Below the pieces are notes generated by a model. It saw only the letters and a list, made by a program, of their open reading frames with translations. It had not been told where the DNA came from and did no database searches. The translations under genes were made by a program, and so were the position numbers. DNA of 64,000 nucleotides from Burkholderia sp. D-99 (GTDB lineage Bacteria > Pseudomonadota > Gammaproteobacteria > Burkholderiales > Burkholderiaceae). Positions 1-8,263 of the stretch are shown here, in pieces (the first letter of the stretch is position 1; every line of letters begins with the position of its first letter). The stretch is taken from assembly GCF_011605345.1 (NCBI RefSeq), contig NZ_JAAOXM010000002.1, positions 124,001 through 188,000 on the forward strand. Direction: 5' to 3'.

Positions 1-1
1 T

Positions 2-226
2 GGCGCAAGGCACCGCAAGCCCATCATCGATATCGCACGTCAACGCAATGCGGCCGTGCACGCGATCTGGATCGACACGCCGCTTGACGTCGCAAAGGCA
101 CGGAACGCGCGGAGACCCGCGGATGAGCGCGTCCCCGATGGCAGTATCGAAAGCGTGGCGTCCCTCTTTGAACCGCCAACCGTTGACGAGGGGTTCGCGT
201 CAATCACGCGGATCAAAGGCGACTGA
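2..226 (+). CDS. P-loop kinase/ATPase, C-terminal fragment (partial at window edge)
   Basis: An open frame enters from the left edge and reads 74 codons to a TGA at 224-226. The visible part contains the lid and tail of a small ATP-dependent kinase of the polynucleotide-kinase/tRNA-ligase-kinase type: an Ile-Trp-Ile-Asp-Thr-Pro strand, a helix with Asn-Ala-Arg-Arg, then Val-Pro-Asp followed by Phe-Glu-Pro-Pro and Glu-Gly-Phe. This order (base-binding lid, V-P, FEPP, EGF) is characteristic of that P-loop family. The Walker A part lies outside the window, so the substrate cannot be named. The frame has typical high-GC third positions, which supports real coding. Confidence 0.6.
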   Translation, partial: GARHRKPIIDIARQRNAAVHAIWIDTPLDVAKARNARRPADERVPDGSIESVASLFEPPTVDEGFASITRIKGD

Positions 227-315
227 CTCGTTCCTGCCTTCACAAAAGGCATCAGGTGCATGGCAGCCCCGCAAACACGAGATGGCCGCCGGCAAGCTTG
301 CGCAACAAGGGGCGT

Positions 316-903
316 TCACTTCCTGACGTCACGCACAACGAAGTACAGGTTGCCGGTTTCCGGATTCAACAGATATCCGCCGTGAACGTTCTGAAACGAC
401 CCGCTTCGCCCCAGCCCGTCGAAATTGAAGCTCACGCATAGATAGCTCTGGCGCCCCTCGGTTACGAGGCTCCACTGCGCGAGCGCAGGATTGAACGCGA
501 CCGGCTTGATCCCGCCGTTGTTTCCAACGGGTAAGGCCGCGGACAATCGATAGAGTTTTCCGGAATAGACCAACGCCTGCGTCGACTTCCCTTCAGCGTA
601 GCCAACGTCGGCGCCTTCAAATCCGACGAGATAACTTGCGTTGAAGCCGTCTGCGTAGTCGTCCTCTTGCGATACTTCATGTGCGTCGATGTCCTGAATG
701 GCGACGGACGGAGCAGCCGATTGCGCCAGGAGACAACTTTTGATCAGGTGCTCGTGCGGCGGAGCGGCCCACGCACGACAGGAAATCGCCGTCACCATCG
801 CGACGACCATCACGACGACACGCGTGATGCGTTTGTGCCAGAACCGGATTGCCGCGACAACGCCGGCAACGAGGAGCAACAGAAGGGCAATCCCGGAGAT
901 CAC
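316..903 (-). CDS. hypothetical protein with N-terminal membrane segments
   Basis: A 195-residue protein that I do not recognise. The N-terminus has two hydrophobic stretches (about residues 2-20 and 27-46), the second ending in Ala-Trp-Ala-Ala, which could be a signal peptidase site if translation began at an internal Met near residue 32. The remaining 150 residues are soluble and beta-rich with several Tyr and Gly residues. It follows the LysE gene by 25 bp on the same strand and could be cotranscribed with it. Base composition at codon position three matches the neighbours, so I regard it as a real gene of unknown, probably periplasmic, function. Confidence 0.6.
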   Translation of the reverse strand: MISGIALLLLLVAGVVAAIRFWHKRITRVVVMVVAMVTAISCRAWAAPPHEHLIKSCLLAQSAAPSVAIQDIDAHEVSQEDDYADGFNASYLVGFEGADVGYAEGKSTQALVYSGKLYRLSAALPVGNNGGIKPVAFNPALAQWSLVTEGRQSYLCVSFNFDGLGRSGSFQNVHGGYLLNPETGNLYFVVRDVRK

Positions 904-928
904 GACCCTATACGATCCGCGTCCCGGC

Positions 929-1552
929 TTACCGGTCCAGCGCCAGCTTTGCGCCGAGCCCCAACAGGATCGTCCCCATCACTGCATCGATCGGCTTGCG
1001 CAGTTTCGCGTAACCCGTCTGCACGCGGTCCGTCGAGAACAGCACGGCGACTGTGCAGAACCAGGTGAGCGATACGGCGACGACCACGGCCAGCGTCGCG
1101 CCATGCACCCATGCCGGCGCATGCGCGGGCAGCAGCGTGACGAACAGGCTGCCGAAGAACGCCGCGGCTTTCGGGTTGGTCAGGCCGACCAGCAGCCCTT
1201 TCCGGTATGCATGCACGCCGCCGCGAACGATCGGTTGGCTTGCGGCTTCTGCCTCCTGCGCCGACTGGCGCAGGCCCGACAGCGTCTTGATGCCCAAGTA
1301 AATCAGGTAAGCCGCACCGGCGATACGAATCGCCTCGTACAGCCAAGCGAGCTTCGCGACGATCAGCCCGAGCCCGAAAATCGCCATCGCGGCCCACACC
1401 GCATGCGACGACGCGATGCCCAGCGCGGCCAGCAGGCCCGCGCGGCGATTGCCAAGCGCATGGGACGAAACGGCGATCAGGTCGGGACCGGGGCTGACGC
1501 ACGCCAGCAACATCACGCCGCCGACTGCGGCGAGTTGGGGAAGATAGCTCAT
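929..1552 (-). CDS. LysE/RhtB family amino acid exporter
   Basis: A 207-residue inner-membrane protein with about six hydrophobic segments and the family's N-terminal signature Ser-Pro-Gly-Pro-Asp near residue 20. A second hallmark, Gly-Leu-Thr-Asn-Pro-Lys-Ala, lies near residue 125. Length is that of the RhtB/LysE family (about 205), which exports amino acids such as homoserine, threonine or lysine by proton exchange. The substrate cannot be read from sequence. No dedicated regulator is adjacent; the GST gene upstream runs in the same direction. Confidence 0.9.
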   Translation of the reverse strand: MSYLPQLAAVGGVMLLACVSPGPDLIAVSSHALGNRRAGLLAALGIASSHAVWAAMAIFGLGLIVAKLAWLYEAIRIAGAAYLIYLGIKTLSGLRQSAQEAEAASQPIVRGGVHAYRKGLLVGLTNPKAAAFFGSLFVTLLPAHAPAWVHGATLAVVVAVSLTWFCTVAVLFSTDRVQTGYAKLRKPIDAVMGTILLGLGAKLALDR

Positions 1553-1697
1553 GGCGGTTCGGGAGGATTCAGGTGAGGAGGAAGGCCGGCTTACTCTAGC
1601 ACGCCGATTTTGGTTGCATGCGGGACGGTCTCAAACGCGGCGCGTCGGCAGCCGGCGCACACTCTCTCGCCGCCGACGCGCTCCTTGCACCCGTGAA

Positions 1698-2330
1698 TTA
1701 CAGCGGCGGCCGCTTCAACTTCACCCACCGCTGCACCGTCGGCCGCTCCCACTGCGCGCGCGCATAGTCGGCGAGGCGCTGCGGCACCGGATCGTCATTC
1801 AGCACCAGGCGGTTCAGCATCACCGCCAGGTCGACATCCGCGATACTCCACTCGCCGAACAGGTTTGCCGCACCCGGTGCGAGCAGCTTGTCGGCAGCCG
1901 CGAACAGCTTCTGCGCGGCAGCGTGCGCCAGACTCGACAGCGGCTCGCTCGACGGCCCGTAGAACAGCACTTCGGTCGACCGCTCCGTACGAACCGGCAT
2001 CAGGTCGCTGCGCAGCCACGCCTGCACCTGCCGGGCCCGCGCGCGCTGGCGCGGCTCGGCCGGATAAAGCCGCGTGCCCGGGAAGGTCTCGTCGAGATAC
2101 TCGGTAATCGCCGACGATTCCGATAGCGCGAAATCGTCATGCACGAGCGTCGGCACGCGTTGCGTCAGCGAGGTCGCCGCGTAGTCAGGGGCGAAATGCG
2201 CGCGGTTGCCGAGATCGACGGTCACCAGTTCGTACGGCAGCCCCTTTTCCTCGAGGGCGACGAAAACCGACATCGCGTAAGGGCTCGCGTATTGCGTATC
2301 CGCGTAGAGACGGAGATTACCGGTTTGCAC
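1698..2330 (-). CDS. glutathione S-transferase (YfcF-like)
   Basis: A 210-residue cytosolic GST. The N-terminal thioredoxin-like half holds a Ser in the Tyr-Ala-Ser-Pro-Tyr segment (about residue 16), the cis-Pro motif Val-Pro-Thr-Leu (about 59-62) and the glutathione-binding Ser-Glu-Ser-Ser-Ala-Ile (about 70-75). The C-terminal half is all helical with the Asp cap of helix 6 in Ser-Ile-Ala-Asp-Val-Asp. I chose the GTG at 2330 because AAGGAG lies 7 nt upstream and homology begins there; a longer frame reaches 2441 but its extra residues are Arg-rich and family-untypical. Likely role is detoxification or thiol transfer; substrate unknown. Confidence 0.85.
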   Translation of the reverse strand: MQTGNLRLYADTQYASPYAMSVFVALEEKGLPYELVTVDLGNRAHFAPDYAATSLTQRVPTLVHDDFALSESSAITEYLDETFPGTRLYPAEPRQRARARQVQAWLRSDLMPVRTERSTEVLFYGPSSEPLSSLAHAAAQKLFAAADKLLAPGAANLFGEWSIADVDLAVMLNRLVLNDDPVPQRLADYARAQWERPTVQRWVKLKRPPL

Positions 2331-2475
2331 TGCAGGCTCCTTGTCAGGACGGAGGCCGGCGACTGTGCGGCGGATGCGTCGGCGAACTCCGCGTGGATCA
2401 ATGCGGCGTGTGCGACAGATTAGCAGCCGCTTGAAAGGCAATGTTCGAAGTTTTGTTTGCGCTGCGGCGGTTTGG

Positions 2476-2937
2476 TCAGACGGCGTTGGGCCAGCGGTAG
2501 CCGATCACTTCGTTCAACGGGTATGCAAGCTCGCGCACTTCTTCCAGCTGATTGCCGCCGAACAGATGCACGTGTTCGCCGTCATGACGCAGGTAGAAAC
2601 CGACATGCCCTTTCCAGCTCGCGGGATCGTCGCGCGTCAGGATCGCGATGCAGCCGTAGACAGGGCGCTCCAGCGGCCGGCCCCATTCGAGCCACGAACG
2701 CGCGAGCGCGGAGCCCGTCCCGCGGATGCCGGCGTGCGTCATGCACCAGTTGACGAACGACGAGCACCAGGAAATCTTGTCGTCGTAGCCGACCAGGTTC
2801 GTCTGGTTGTTGTATTCGACGATGCGCGGGTTGATGCTGCCGGGCGGATGGCGGCGGATGCCGAGTTCGGCTATCGCAACGGGCATCCACGGTGGGTGGG
2901 CGGCGTCCGGCTTGCTCTCAGGGTTGAATCGGGACAC
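2476..2937 (-). CDS. CHAP/NlpC-like cell-wall hydrolase (TIGR02594-type)
   Basis: About 153 residues from a GTG at 2937. It has the pattern of the TIGR02594 family: Ala-Glu-Leu-Gly then Asn-Pro-Arg-Ile, then Ile-Ser-Trp-Cys-Ser-Ser-Phe with the presumptive nucleophile Cys58, then Ala-Arg-Ser-Trp-Leu-Glu-Trp-Gly, and Gly-His-Val-Gly-Phe with the catalytic His111. Such proteins are cysteine amidase/peptidase folds often carried by phages and used as wall-degrading effectors. No secretion signal is visible. The frame is open further to 3051, but that extension is Arg/Cys-rich and unlike the family. It could act in recycling or as a stand-alone effector; nothing nearby decides. Confidence 0.75.
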   Translation of the reverse strand: MSRFNPESKPDAAHPPWMPVAIAELGIRRHPPGSINPRIVEYNNQTNLVGYDDKISWCSSFVNWCMTHAGIRGTGSALARSWLEWGRPLERPVYGCIAILTRDDPASWKGHVGFYLRHDGEHVHLFGGNQLEEVRELAYPLNEVIGYRWPNAV

Positions 2938-3156
2938 GTCGTTCTCGGGCGAGTGTGATGTGCGGTCAATCTTCGCATGGATGATGCGCGGCGACGAGTA
3001 CCGCCGGCATCGCGGCGCCGGACGCAGGTGCGGCGCTCGCGCATTCCCCACTCCCGGTGCGAAATGAAACGACCCGACGCGCGTTTTTCAACTTGCCCCG
3101 TCGCCCCACACTGCGTTGGTCCGCCGGTATTTCGGCGCTTCCCGACGAGGTCAACG

Positions 3157-3612
3157 ATGACGCAGCCCCTTCTTCCCCGCGACGACACCTATGCACGTGG
3201 TCTCGCGTTGTTCGAGCGCCTGCACGGCGCGCATAGCGGCAAGGATCTCGCGCAATCGCGCGAAACGCTCTGCCCCGACTTCCTGACGATGACGATGCAA
3301 TGGGCGTTCGCCGGCGTGCTCGACCGGCCCGGGCTCGACCTGGCGACGCGCGAGCTGGTCGTGATCGCCAGTTGCGTGACGCTCGGGTACGCGTTGCCGC
3401 AGTTGCGCGCGCACGTCGAAGCGGCGCTGGTCGCCGGCGCGACGCGCGAGCAGATCGTCGAGACGATCCTGCAAACGATGTTCTATGGCGGCGGTGCGGC
3501 CGTGAACAACGCGCTGGGCGTCGTGGCGGAAGTCTTCGCCGCCCTGCCCGATGCCGACGGGCTCAATGCGCCGGGTCCGCAGCCGCAAAATGATCCAGCG
3601 CAAACGCGATGA
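3157..3612 (+). CDS. carboxymuconolactone decarboxylase family protein
   Basis: A 151-residue all-helical protein of the carboxymuconolactone decarboxylase (PcaC-like) family. The core reads Arg-Glu-Leu-Val-Val-Ile-Ala-Ser-Cys followed by an Arg-Ala-His-Val helix and an Ile-Leu-Gln-Thr-Met-Phe-Tyr-Gly-Gly stretch. It lacks a CxxC pair, so it is closer to the PcaC branch than to AhpD peroxidases. The ATG at 3157 follows GAGG. It overlaps the end of the convergent LysR gene by 50 bp. No other protocatechuate genes are present, so the specific reaction is uncertain. Confidence 0.8.
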   Translation: MTQPLLPRDDTYARGLALFERLHGAHSGKDLAQSRETLCPDFLTMTMQWAFAGVLDRPGLDLATRELVVIASCVTLGYALPQLRAHVEAALVAGATREQIVETILQTMFYGGGAAVNNALGVVAEVFAALPDADGLNAPGPQPQNDPAQTR

Positions 3613-4465
3613 ACGCGCGAAGTTTGGCCGGCGCGCCGGTGTCGCGCGCGTACAGCAGGTAAAAGTCGCGGCCGCGCGATTCATACGCGGCCAGCAACCG
3701 ATGCAGGCGGCCGGCCTCGAGATCGGCCTTGACCAGCCCGAACGGCTGCAGGATCACGCCGCCGCCGGCCAGCGCGGCCTCGCGCAGCGCGGGGCCGCTG
3801 TCGACGCGCAATCGATACGCAACGGGCACTTCGATCGGCCCGTCGGGCCCGTCGAATCGCCACCGGTAACGCGGCCCCCATCGCGTATGGCCCAGGCAAT
3901 CGTGATTCAGCAGATCCTGCGGCGTGGCCGGTATGCCGTGGCGGGCCAAATAATCCGGCGACGCGCATACGACCGTCCGGTAATACGACGGCAACGGCCG
4001 TGCGACGAGCGACGAATCGGCCAATGGACCGACGCGAAAGGCGAGATCGATACCGTCGCCGACCGGGTCGACTGCCGCATCGGTCAGCACGAGTTCGATA
4101 TCGACGCGTGGATATTGCGCGAGAAAGGCGGCGACGGCCGGCGCGAGCTGCGTGACGCCGAACGAAATCGGTGCGGCGATGCGGAGCTGGCCCGACGGAT
4201 CACTGCCGAGTGTCGACGCGGCGTCGTCGGCTGTCTCGACCCGGTCGAGGATGTCGCGGCAACGCTCCAGGTAAAGCGCGCCGGCCTCGGTCAGGTGATG
4301 ACGCCGCGTCGTGCGGTGAAGCAGCTTCACGCCGAGACGCGCTTCGAGCGCGTTCAAGTGCTTGCCGACCATGCTCGGCGACAGGCCGAGCCGCTCGGCC
4401 GCGGTAGTCAGGCTGCCGGTACTGACGATCTCGACGAACACCGACATGCTTTCGAAGCGGTCCAT
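3563..4465 (-). CDS. LysR-family transcriptional regulator
   Basis: A 300-residue LysR protein. The winged helix-turn-helix occupies residues 1-60 (Thr-Ala-Ala-Glu-Arg-Leu-Gly-Leu-Ser-Pro-Ser-Met-Val recognition region), followed by the linker helix and a two-lobed periplasmic-binding-like effector domain from about residue 90. It resembles the DmlR/PgrR-type subgroup common in Burkholderia. It is convergent with, not divergent from, the decarboxylase-like gene, with a 50-bp tail overlap, so its target is not evident from position. Effector unknown. Confidence 0.9.
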   Translation of the reverse strand: MDRFESMSVFVEIVSTGSLTTAAERLGLSPSMVGKHLNALEARLGVKLLHRTTRRHHLTEAGALYLERCRDILDRVETADDAASTLGSDPSGQLRIAAPISFGVTQLAPAVAAFLAQYPRVDIELVLTDAAVDPVGDGIDLAFRVGPLADSSLVARPLPSYYRTVVCASPDYLARHGIPATPQDLLNHDCLGHTRWGPRYRWRFDGPDGPIEVPVAYRLRVDSGPALREAALAGGGVILQPFGLVKADLEAGRLHRLLAAYESRGRDFYLLYARDTGAPAKLRAFIAFALDHFAAADPAH

Positions 4466-4574
4466 GGTGCCTGGGTGGGGTGAAAGGGAAATGGAGGCCG
4501 GCGAACGCTGTCACGCGCGCACCGCGGCAATCTTCGCATGAATGCGATCCGCGGCTGTCGCAGTGGCGTGGCGT

Positions 4575-4604
4575 AAAAAAAAGCACGGGGAAATCTCCCC
4601 GTGC
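4575..4604 (-). terminator. rho-independent terminator of the small lipoprotein gene
   Basis: A 9-bp perfect stem (4583-4591 with 4596-4604, loop of four) is followed on the minus strand by a run of eight T (4575-4582 read as A on the plus strand). It sits 52 bp after the stop of the gene at 4656-4886. Confidence 0.85.
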
Positions 4605-4655
4605 CTTGCTCCTGCATCCACCTTCGTCGCGCAGGCATTCCCGCGCGACCACGCG

Positions 4656-4886
4656 TCAGCGCCAGCCTCGGTGCCAGCCGTAGTGAGGGTGCCACCATCC
4701 CCACCCGTAGTGCGGGTGGTAGCGCCACGAGTAACCAGGAGCCGGCATCACGCCGACCGGCGCAACGTAGACGACGCCGGCCGGGGCGACCACCGGCGGT
4801 TCAGCCGGCGCCACCACACAGCCGGACAGCGAGGCACCCAGGAGCAGCGACGCGACCAGGGTGTAACAGGATTTCGATTTCATCAT
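4656..4886 (-). CDS. small Tyr/Trp/His-rich lipoprotein
   Basis: A 76-residue predicted lipoprotein: Lys-containing n-region, hydrophobic core, and lipobox Leu-Ser-Gly-Cys with the acylated Cys at residue 23. The mature part is Pro/Val-rich and then Tyr/Trp/His-rich, with two copies of His-Pro-His-Tyr-Gly-Trp separated by a short Gly-Trp-Trp link. Proteins of this kind (virulence-factor/YXWGXW-like families) are common in betaproteobacterial envelopes but have no assigned reaction. It ends in a strong terminator and lies 40 bp after the small periplasmic gene on the same strand, so the two may be cotranscribed. Confidence 0.75.
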   Translation of the reverse strand: MMKSKSCYTLVASLLLGASLSGCVVAPAEPPVVAPAGVVYVAPVGVMPAPGYSWRYHPHYGWGWWHPHYGWHRGWR

Positions 4887-4926
4887 TGATCATCCAAACG
4901 TCGTGGCCATGTGAGGCGGACAGGCG

Positions 4927-5187
4927 TTACTGCCAGCCGGGATGTCGCGCGCGGTAGTACTCGAGCGCAGCGGCACGCTCCTGCTCGGCCTGGCGGGCCA
5001 ATTGCTCGGCACGCGCCATGTGGCCGCCAAACTCGCCGCCATGTTCCTGCTGGATGATGTGCATTTCCTCGATGGACCGCTGAAGATCGTGCGTGGCGGC
5101 CATCGCCTTGTTGTGAAGCTCGTCGGCGAACGCGGCATTCGCCATCAAAGCGGCGCACAGAATCACGGGAATGGATTTGAGTTTCAT
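4927..5187 (-). CDS. small periplasmic helical protein
   Basis: An 86-residue protein starting at the ATG at 5187. A signal peptide is clear (Met-Lys-Leu-Lys, hydrophobic core, Ala-Phe-Ala cleavage near residue 21). The mature 65 residues are almost entirely helical and charged, rich in Glu, Gln, His and Ala, with heptad-like spacing that suggests a coiled coil. A longer frame exists upstream but it has no signal peptide and reads as low-complexity Arg-rich sequence. Function unknown; the neighbouring lipoprotein suggests an envelope role. Confidence 0.7.
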   Translation of the reverse strand: MKLKSIPVILCAALMANAAFADELHNKAMAATHDLQRSIEEMHIIQQEHGGEFGGHMARAEQLARQAEQERAAALEYYRARHPGWQ

Positions 5188-5713
5188 GAGTGCAGTTTTT
5201 CCGTCTTGTCGTGAAATGGGTTGTTCCCGCAGTAGCGAACGCCCCGTCCCTGCCCCATGTTGACGCCGCGCCGCACAGACTTTGTAAATCTGTATTACGC
5301 CCCAACGGGCGGGCTTTCGCCCATGCGTCGGCTTGTGATTTCCTTTCGATCCGCACTTATGATGTCGCGAGCCACAAGACCTTCTCACCCGCCATGCGTA
5401 TCACGCGCCTTCCGCCCTTCAGTGCCTCGTCGCGTTCGAAGCCGCCACGCGGATCGGGCCGAACAGGGTAGCCGCGGATGCGCGAACAGCCATGACGTTC
5501 GCACTGTCGTCCGGCCAAGCCGGCGATGCGCCGCACTGACGTGCATGACCTGAACGCCTCGGGCCACCGAATCGGTCACTGCTCCTGCCGATGGGCAAGG
5601 CGTACGAAGATAATCGCAGGACTGCGAATCGATTGCGCACGAGGTCTGGGCGCGCTTTGTTGCGCGCCCGGGTGACTCATCTGCGTTGGGTGTCGGGTGC
5701 CGCGGCGTTACCT
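5188..5713. other. intergenic region without a convincing gene
   Basis: This 526-bp stretch has no frame with a good start, ribosome site and family-like sequence. It must hold the promoter for the gene at 4927-5187 on its left side. A short GGGCG...CGCCC hairpin lies around 5308-5325. I see nothing else to annotate. Confidence 0.5.
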
Positions 5714-5938
5714 TTAACCGCGCGTGTCGATCCAGCGACGTGCCCAGCGTGCCGAGTGCCGCAGTGCCTGCGCTTCACTCGAGAAGTAATCGAGCGAATA
5801 GAACTGGTAGCGCCCTTCGGCGGGTGCGCTGTCGGTACGTTCGAGTACCAGGTTGGAGGAAAAACTACCGTCGGGCAAACGATGCGCCGAGGGTTGGACG
5901 GCATAGCCGTTGTATTGTTGAATTTGTTTGTTTTGCAT
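5714..5938 (-). CDS. small orphan protein, 74 aa
   Basis: The frame from the ATG at 5938 gives 74 residues: Gln/Asn-rich start, then a compact sequence with Pro-Asp-Gly-Ser-Phe, Arg-Tyr-Gln-Phe-Tyr-Ser-Leu-Asp-Tyr-Phe and a C-terminal Arg-Trp-Ala-Arg-Arg-Trp-Ile-Asp. I recognise this as a small family widespread in Burkholderia, with a beta-beta-alpha feel, but without a known function. The upstream 30 bp are unusually A+T-rich and carry no clear ribosome site. The open frame extends to 6115 but that part is unlike the family. Confidence 0.6.
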   Translation of the reverse strand: MQNKQIQQYNGYAVQPSAHRLPDGSFSSNLVLERTDSAPAEGRYQFYSLDYFSSEAQALRHSARWARRWIDTRG

Positions 5939-6180
5939 TTTAATTTTAATAATGTTCGAGTGCGCGCGTGCCGTGCGAAATGTGCACAGGCGCGCCGATT
6001 CAAAGCCATGACGGGCTGAATCTAAAGCTTTCGGAAAGCAAGAATGAGGCGTTGCTGCCGGAGGGGGGAATGAAGTGCAACGAGGCGTGTGGCGCTTGGC
6101 AAGCTGCTGAATCAACAGATGCAGCTAAGAACAATCGCGCCAACTTTAGGAGACAACGCTCCGTGAGGGTGTCGCTGCGA

Positions 6181-6206
6181 CCCGGCCTCCATCGCAGGAG
6201 GCCGGG
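6181..6206 (-). terminator. hairpin after the cold-shock gene
   Basis: A 10-bp perfect inverted repeat (6181-6190 with 6197-6206, loop of six) begins 11 bp beyond the stop codon of the cold-shock gene. It lacks a T-run on the minus strand, so it may protect the mRNA end rather than terminate by itself. Confidence 0.6.
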
Positions 6207-6217
6207 CCCTTCAAACT

Positions 6218-6421
6218 TTACAGCGGCGTGATGTTGGCCGCTTGCAGACCCTTCGGGCCCTGCTTCGTTTCGAAGCTCACTTTTTGATTTTCAGCCAGCG
6301 TCTTGAAGCCGTCGCTGCGAATTTCGGAGAAGTGAGCGAAGAGATCGTCGCCGCCGTTATCCGGCGTGATGAAGCCAAAGCCTTTGCTGTCGTTGAACCA
6401 CTTGACGATACCGGTATCCAT
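6218..6421 (-). CDS. cspA: cold-shock protein (CspA family)
   Basis: A 67-residue single OB-fold RNA chaperone. Both RNA-binding motifs are intact: RNP1 Lys-Gly-Phe-Gly-Phe-Ile at about 13-18 and RNP2 Leu-Phe-Ala-His-Phe at about 27-31. It begins with [10 protein letters not shown] as usual for the beta-proteobacterial CspA/CspD group. The protein binds single-stranded nucleic acid and melts mRNA structure. A long gene-free leader upstream is consistent with the long 5' UTR used for temperature control in this family. The paralog number cannot be assigned. Confidence 0.95.
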   Translation of the reverse strand: MDTGIVKWFNDSKGFGFITPDNGGDDLFAHFSEIRSDGFKTLAENQKVSFETKQGPKGLQAANITPL

Positions 6422-6741
6422 GAAGATTCCTTGAGATAAAAATATGAAGATTTGCTCTGTTGGAGAGCGCCTGAAGCGTCAAGGAGGGAGAGGACAACGA
6501 ATACCGCTGCGGAGAGCGAGCAATTGATGAACAGCAATCGGACTTCTTGGACTTCGACGCATACACTAACCGCCAGGCAGGTTCGCGTCAACAGCTAACT
6601 TGTAACTGTTTCTCCTGGGAGCCTGTTTTTCAGACGAAGCGATGCGACCCTATCTCGCTGCGCGCCCTGCCCGGCGTGACTGCGGTCGGCCGCTGCCCGG
6701 CTGCGGAAACGCCCGGTCGGGCGTTTCCCGAACGCCACCGG
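6422..6741. promoter_or_regulatory. long leader and promoter region of the cold-shock gene
   Basis: The 320 bp between the cold-shock start and the serine hydrolase stop contain no credible gene. The 170 bp next to the start are noticeably A+T-richer than the surroundings. Genes of the cspA family often carry a long structured 5' UTR; its presence here is inference, no cold-box was identified. The right end holds the hydrolase terminator hairpin. Confidence 0.4.
6705..6728 (-). terminator. hairpin after the serine hydrolase gene
   Basis: An 11-bp perfect stem (6705-6715 with 6718-6728) lies 13 bp after the hydrolase stop codon on the minus strand. No T-run follows. Confidence 0.5.
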
Positions 6742-8004
6742 TCAATTGCTTGCGACGCCGACGTTTCCGTATTGGGCGACGAGCGCATACCACAGCGCAT
6801 AAATCTCCTTCATGCCCGGATCGTGGTCGTTGGTCCATACCGCCGTCTGCACGAGGACGAGCTTCGAGCTCGGATCCACGATGATTCTTTGGCCGTCCAT
6901 TCCCTGCAGTGCAAACATGCGCCGCTCGCCCGGCAACAACCACACCTGATATCCGTAACCGAAAATCGGGTTGGCCTTGCCCGGCGCCAGAAAACCATCG
7001 CGAGGCGCAACGGTCGTTGCCTGCAACACCCAGTCGCGCGGAACGATTTGCCGGCCGTTCCACTGGCCGTCGTGCGCGAGCATCATGCCGAGCCGTGCCC
7101 AGTCGCGCAGCGTGGCGCTCACGCAGCAATAGGTGATGTTCTGTCCGGTCGCGTCGCGCCCCCACGATGCATCCGACTCCATGCCCATTTTCTGCCAGAT
7201 GCGCTCGCTGGCGTATTGCGCGACGGTCATATGGGTTGCATGACTCAACACGAGTCCGAGCACTTCCGTTTCGATGCTCGCATAGTTGAAACGCGTGCCC
7301 GGCGCACGCTCGCGCGTGTTGAAGCGCTTGACGGCCGCGACTGCGCCCGGCCCGTGCGGATCGAAGAGTTCGAGCCCGAACTTGTCCCGGTCGTCGCCGG
7401 CATTGTCGTCTTCGAAGAAATGGACGCCCGACGACATGTGCAGCAGATCCCGGATCGAAGTCTGTCCGTATGGGCTGTCCGCCAGCTCCGGCACATAGAC
7501 GGCCGCGCGATCGTCGATCGAGTGAATCGCACCTTCGGATAGTGCAATGCCGACCAGCATGCCGACGATCGTCTTCGCCATCGATTGCGACATGAAGCGG
7601 TCGGAGTCCGTTCGCGCGTACCGATAGTGTTCGTACAGGATCGTATCGTCGTGCGCGATCAGCAGGCCCGTCACCGGATTGCGCTCGAGATAATCGTCGA
7701 GATTGCGATTCTGCCCGCCATACGGGTAGTTCAGCGTCAGTTCGCGCCCGGACGACTTCAGTATCGACGGGGCGCCGGCCCGGGCAATCGGATCGGCCAT
7801 GCGAACCTGGTCGAAATGGGTGTAATAGCCGACGAACTGCCGCTGGGTTCTCGCGTGACCGGGAACCGGCAACGGATAGTGATCGGCGGCGCCATAGGCG
7901 TCCGCCGCGTAACCGGTGTCGGAAAATACGGGTTTCGGTTGCGCAACGGTACAAGACAAAACCAGAACACTACCCACGGCGACCGCCCTGACACTGCGTA
8001 GCAT
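6742..8004 (-). CDS. beta-lactamase-class-C-like serine hydrolase
   Basis: A 420-residue exported hydrolase. The signal peptide (about residues 1-21) has a possible lipobox-like Leu-Ser-Cys. The serine-beta-lactamase/penicillin-binding fold is shown by Ser-Met-Ala-Lys at 141-144 (SxxK; nucleophile Ser141) and Tyr-Ala-Ser at 241-243 (YxS). A C-terminal Gly-Met-Asp-Gly stretch takes the place of the KTG strand. This family (EstB/6-aminohexanoate-dimer hydrolase type) hydrolyses esters or small amides in the periplasm; the true substrate is unknown. It is followed by a hairpin and appears to be a single-gene unit. Confidence 0.85.
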   Translation of the reverse strand: MLRSVRAVAVGSVLVLSCTVAQPKPVFSDTGYAADAYGAADHYPLPVPGHARTQRQFVGYYTHFDQVRMADPIARAGAPSILKSSGRELTLNYPYGGQNRNLDDYLERNPVTGLLIAHDDTILYEHYRYARTDSDRFMSQSMAKTIVGMLVGIALSEGAIHSIDDRAAVYVPELADSPYGQTSIRDLLHMSSGVHFFEDDNAGDDRDKFGLELFDPHGPGAVAAVKRFNTRERAPGTRFNYASIETEVLGLVLSHATHMTVAQYASERIWQKMGMESDASWGRDATGQNITYCCVSATLRDWARLGMMLAHDGQWNGRQIVPRDWVLQATTVAPRDGFLAPGKANPIFGYGYQVWLLPGERRMFALQGMDGQRIIVDPSSKLVLVQTAVWTNDHDPGMKEIYALWYALVAQYGNVGVASN

Positions 8005-8263
8005 GGCCAGACTCCTTGTCTGTAAGGGCTGCAGCTATCTTCAGATCATTGCTCAACGGTCGGCGTGCGATGTCGTTGACCGACGAAGTGTTTCGGATTT
8101 TTACGCGGTGTCGCCCGGTGCCCGTCGATGCCGACACCGTGATGCGTTGGAAACCATCGAGTGACGACGGATTGCGTAAAGCGTCGAACGTCCGCCCGCG
8201 ACGAAATCCGACGAACGGGCGAAAACCACCGGCTGTCATCACCGGCCCGCGCGAGCCGGATGC

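Noticed and set aside
5188..5713. Possible gene in the 526-bp gap
   Set aside because: Short frames on both strands lack ribosome sites and family-like sequence.
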